Below, piece by piece: positions 7,008-8,925 of a DNA stretch of 8,925 bases. Source of the stretch: Chromatiaceae bacterium (GTDB lineage Bacteria; Pseudomonadota; Gammaproteobacteria; Chromatiales; Chromatiaceae); contig JAFGTZ010000328.1 in NCBI GenBank assembly GCA_016938795.1, positions 1-8,925 on the forward strand, given 5' to 3'. The position numbers and the translations under genes were made by a program. The notes below the pieces were generated by a model. The model had not been told where the DNA came from. It saw only the letters and a program-made list of their open reading frames with translations, and did no database searches. How positions within the stretch are numbered: the first letter of the stretch is position 1; the number at the start of each line of letters is the position of its first letter.

Positions 7008-8925
7008 CGCTCGTCATCCAGGAAAAAACCGCGCTCGGCGAGTGACGTGATCTTAACCTTGACCGCCTCTTCCTTAAACGAACCAGCGGATTTTAAAACC
7101 GGCCCAAGAGACCAGCACTCCCCTTTTTCAAGGCTATTGAGACGCTGCGCCCAATCCGCCTTGCTCATACCCGGTGTTGCCTGAGACAGCAGAGTTGCGA
7201 AACGATCAATCTCACTGGTGGCAGGCTTGAAAAAGAGTTTATGCCCAGCCTGGAAAAGACGATCGCGCTGCTCGGCGTTGAATTGACTGGTGGTCTGAGT
7301 CGCGAGAATCATGGCCAACCCAAACTTTCGCCCCTCGCGCAACATCTTGTCGATGGGTGAATCATCGCTGTGATCAAGGTTTTGCACCTCGTCGAGCACA
7401 ATGGGAATGGGACGGTTTTTGCTGCCGCTACTCTGTGCATAATCCCAAAGATCCCAGAGTACGAACTCTGTCACAAGACGCTGAATTTCGCGCGCCAAGC
7501 CACTGAGCTGGAGCACATGTACGCCCTGATCCGGGGTTTGCAACAGAGAATCCCAGGGTGACTCATCCCCGATACGAAAGGGCCGAGCGCGAATAAAGGG
7601 CTCAATCTTATCCGCCAGCGTCTCGCCGTGCTGACCTTCGGCGCGGACCCAGTCGAGCATGGTTTCCAGCGTTAAGTCGGGGTCAGTCTCGATCGCCTTT
7701 TCCAGAGCCCGGCTCAGGGCGCCGCGTTGCTGGCTACCCATGTCGTTAAAAACCGAGGTGAAGATACTCATCACCCGGGTTGCAACATCATAGGGACTAT
7801 CAACAAGATCGGGCACCGATGGATCGAGGCGGCGGCGTTGGCGACGGAAGGGATTGAGTGGCAATTGTTCATGCCGGACAAAATGACTCTTGGTGCGCAC
7901 GGCTGCGATGAAACGACTTTCCATCTGTGCGGGCAGAAAACCATCGGTGTAGTCCACAATGATGGAGCGCACCCTCTCGCGCGCCAGTTCGGCGAGCAGG
8001 CATTGAATGCCATAGGTCTTACCCGACCCCGAGGCGCCAAAAATGAGCAGATGGCGATTGTTGAGCTTCTCGTGGCCAAAATGCCAATACAGGGGCTCAC
8101 CATTGGGGCGCGCGCCAATCAACAGACGTTCGGGCACCGGAAAGGAAGCGCTTAGGACGCGAGGCGCCTGAGCAGAGGAGTCCGCTGACGCGAGAGCTTC
8201 CGGCGCGAGCCGCTCAGGCCGCTGGTGGCTGGTTTCGTCAGGGCGATGCGGCATATCCTCTGAGGCCGTGTGGGACTGAGACGGAAGCCTTTGCGCCGGC
8301 TGGAACGCGGGCTGCTGGAGCGCCGGGGCGGTTAAGATCAGCGACGGCGTCAACTCCTTGCCGCCATCATCGTCGGGTGCGGACACTGCTTCGGGTATTC
8401 CTGTCGCGAGTAGCAGAGGATGCGTCTGCACCTCGTCGTCATCCTCATCGGGTGCGCGCGGAGCATGGGGCATAGCTGTCAACAGCGGCTGCGGATGGAT
8501 CGCTTCGAGGGGGCGAACCAGAATTCCCGGCCCCTGAGGAATAAAGAGCGGCGCGGGTCGCTCCGGGGTTGCGAAGAGCGCGCACAAACCCTCATAGCCG
8601 AGCGTGACATGATCGATGGCAAAGCCGTCCGGTGGCGTAAAGGCGGGTTCCAGTTGTCCTGTCGGCAAAGGCAGAGAGGCGTGCTGAGACTGAGCGCTTA
8701 GCTGATCGGTCCAGATTGTGACCATGAGTCCACGCCAGCACATCTCAAAATCGCCTTCGGCCAAGCGCTCCAGGGCCTGATCGAGGGCTTGGCGCTCCTG
8801 TTCGGAGAGCGCCACGCGCGCCCGTGTGGTGAGGGCGCGGTGCAGCTGCGCCCACCAAAAGCGACGGTCGAATCCGGCGCGTGTCAGCTCCAGATGTCGA
8901 GGGGCCAGCAAGGCGGTGAGATGGC
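7004..8925 (-). CDS. HerA/FtsK-type P-loop ATPase, DptH-like motor domain (5' end beyond window)
   Basis: The frame is open from the right edge to TGA at 7004-7006, giving 639 visible residues. A TTG at 8909-8911 could be read as a start, but no purine-rich ribosome site precedes it and the frame stays open upstream, so the gene is probably truncated by the window. An N-terminal helical part (to about 8480) is followed by a low-complexity, acidic and Pro-rich linker (about 8160-8475). The motor domain then begins with a Walker A, GASGSGKT (8015-8038). After it come a VDYTDGF block (around 7937-7957), Walker B IVLDEVQNL (Asp-Glu codons at 7388-7393) and a downstream ATQTTSQF sensor-like motif (about 7283-7306). 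This layout is typical of HerA/FtsK/DUF87 DNA-translocating ATPases. The nucleotide-binding core with DYTDGF also recalls the C-terminal part of DptH, a PT-dependent restriction protein. Inferred role: DNA translocase or helicase of a restriction complex. Membership in the HerA-like class is firm; the DptH link is tentative. Confidence 0.82.
   Translation of the reverse strand, partial: HLTALLAPRHLELTRAGFDRRFWWAQLHRALTTRARVALSEQERQALDQALERLAEGDFEMCWRGLMVTIWTDQLSAQSQHASLPLPTGQLEPAFTPPDGFAIDHVTLGYEGLCALFATPERPAPLFIPQGPGILVRPLEAIHPQPLLTAMPHAPRAPDEDDDEVQTHPLLLATGIPEAVSAPDDDGGKELTPSLILTAPALQQPAFQPAQRLPSQSHTASEDMPHRPDETSHQRPERLAPEALASADSSAQAPRVLSASFPVPERLLIGARPNGEPLYWHFGHEKLNNRHLLIFGASGSGKTYGIQCLLAELARERVRSIIVDYTDGFLPAQMESRFIAAVRTKSHFVRHEQLPLNPFRRQRRRLDPSVPDLVDSPYDVATRVMSIFTSVFNDMGSQQRGALSRALEKAIETDPDLTLETMLDWVRAEGQHGETLADKIEPFIRARPFRIGDESPWDSLLQTPDQGVHVLQLSGLAREIQRLVTEFVLWDLWDYAQSSGSKNRPIPIVLDEVQNLDHSDDSPIDKMLREGRKFGLAMILATQTTSQFNAEQRDRLFQAGHKLFFKPATSEIDRFATLLSQATPGMSKADWAQRLNSLEKGECWSLGPVLKSAGSFKEEAVKVKITSLAERGFFLDDER

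Overview
The window holds four genes, all on the minus strand and transcribed right to left. They are tightly packed: a 4-base overlap, then gaps of 29 and 41 bases. This looks like the middle of one operon that runs off both window edges. High GC, strong third-position G/C bias and the resulting long antisense shadow frames point to a GC-rich proteobacterium. A purple-sulfur or related gammaproteobacterium is possible, because the AAA/PD-(D/E)XK family seen here is abundant there, but that is only a guess.

In transcription order the genes are as follows. (1) 7004-8925 is a 5'-truncated HerA/FtsK-type P-loop ATPase with a long disordered linker; its motor domain recalls the C-terminal part of DptH-type phosphorothioation (PT)-dependent restriction proteins. 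(2) 6090-7007 is a 305-residue DUF4007-like protein, start-stop coupled to gene 1. (3) 4507-6060 is a complete AAA-ATPase_like/PD-(D/E)XK protein with intact ATPase and nuclease motifs. (4) 1-4465 is a giant P-loop ATPase, at least 1488 residues, of BrxC/PglY (DUF499/DUF6079-like) character with a coiled-coil-rich C-terminal half. Its stop lies beyond the left edge. It is the largest gene of the window and occupies half of it.

The combination of a HerA-like motor, a DUF4007-like protein and a giant BrxC-like ATPase suggests the restriction or exclusion arm of an anti-phage defence operon, most likely one related to PT-based systems (Dpt/Ssp/Pbe type) or BREX. No DNA-modification gene (DndC/SspD-type sulfurtransferase, DndB, methyltransferase, PglZ) is visible, so the system type cannot be fixed here. 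The only recognisable nuclease is gene 3. It could be the effector or an unrelated passenger inserted between core genes. I saw no RNA genes, CRISPR array, insertion sequence, promoter or terminator, and no gene-free stretch longer than 41 bases.
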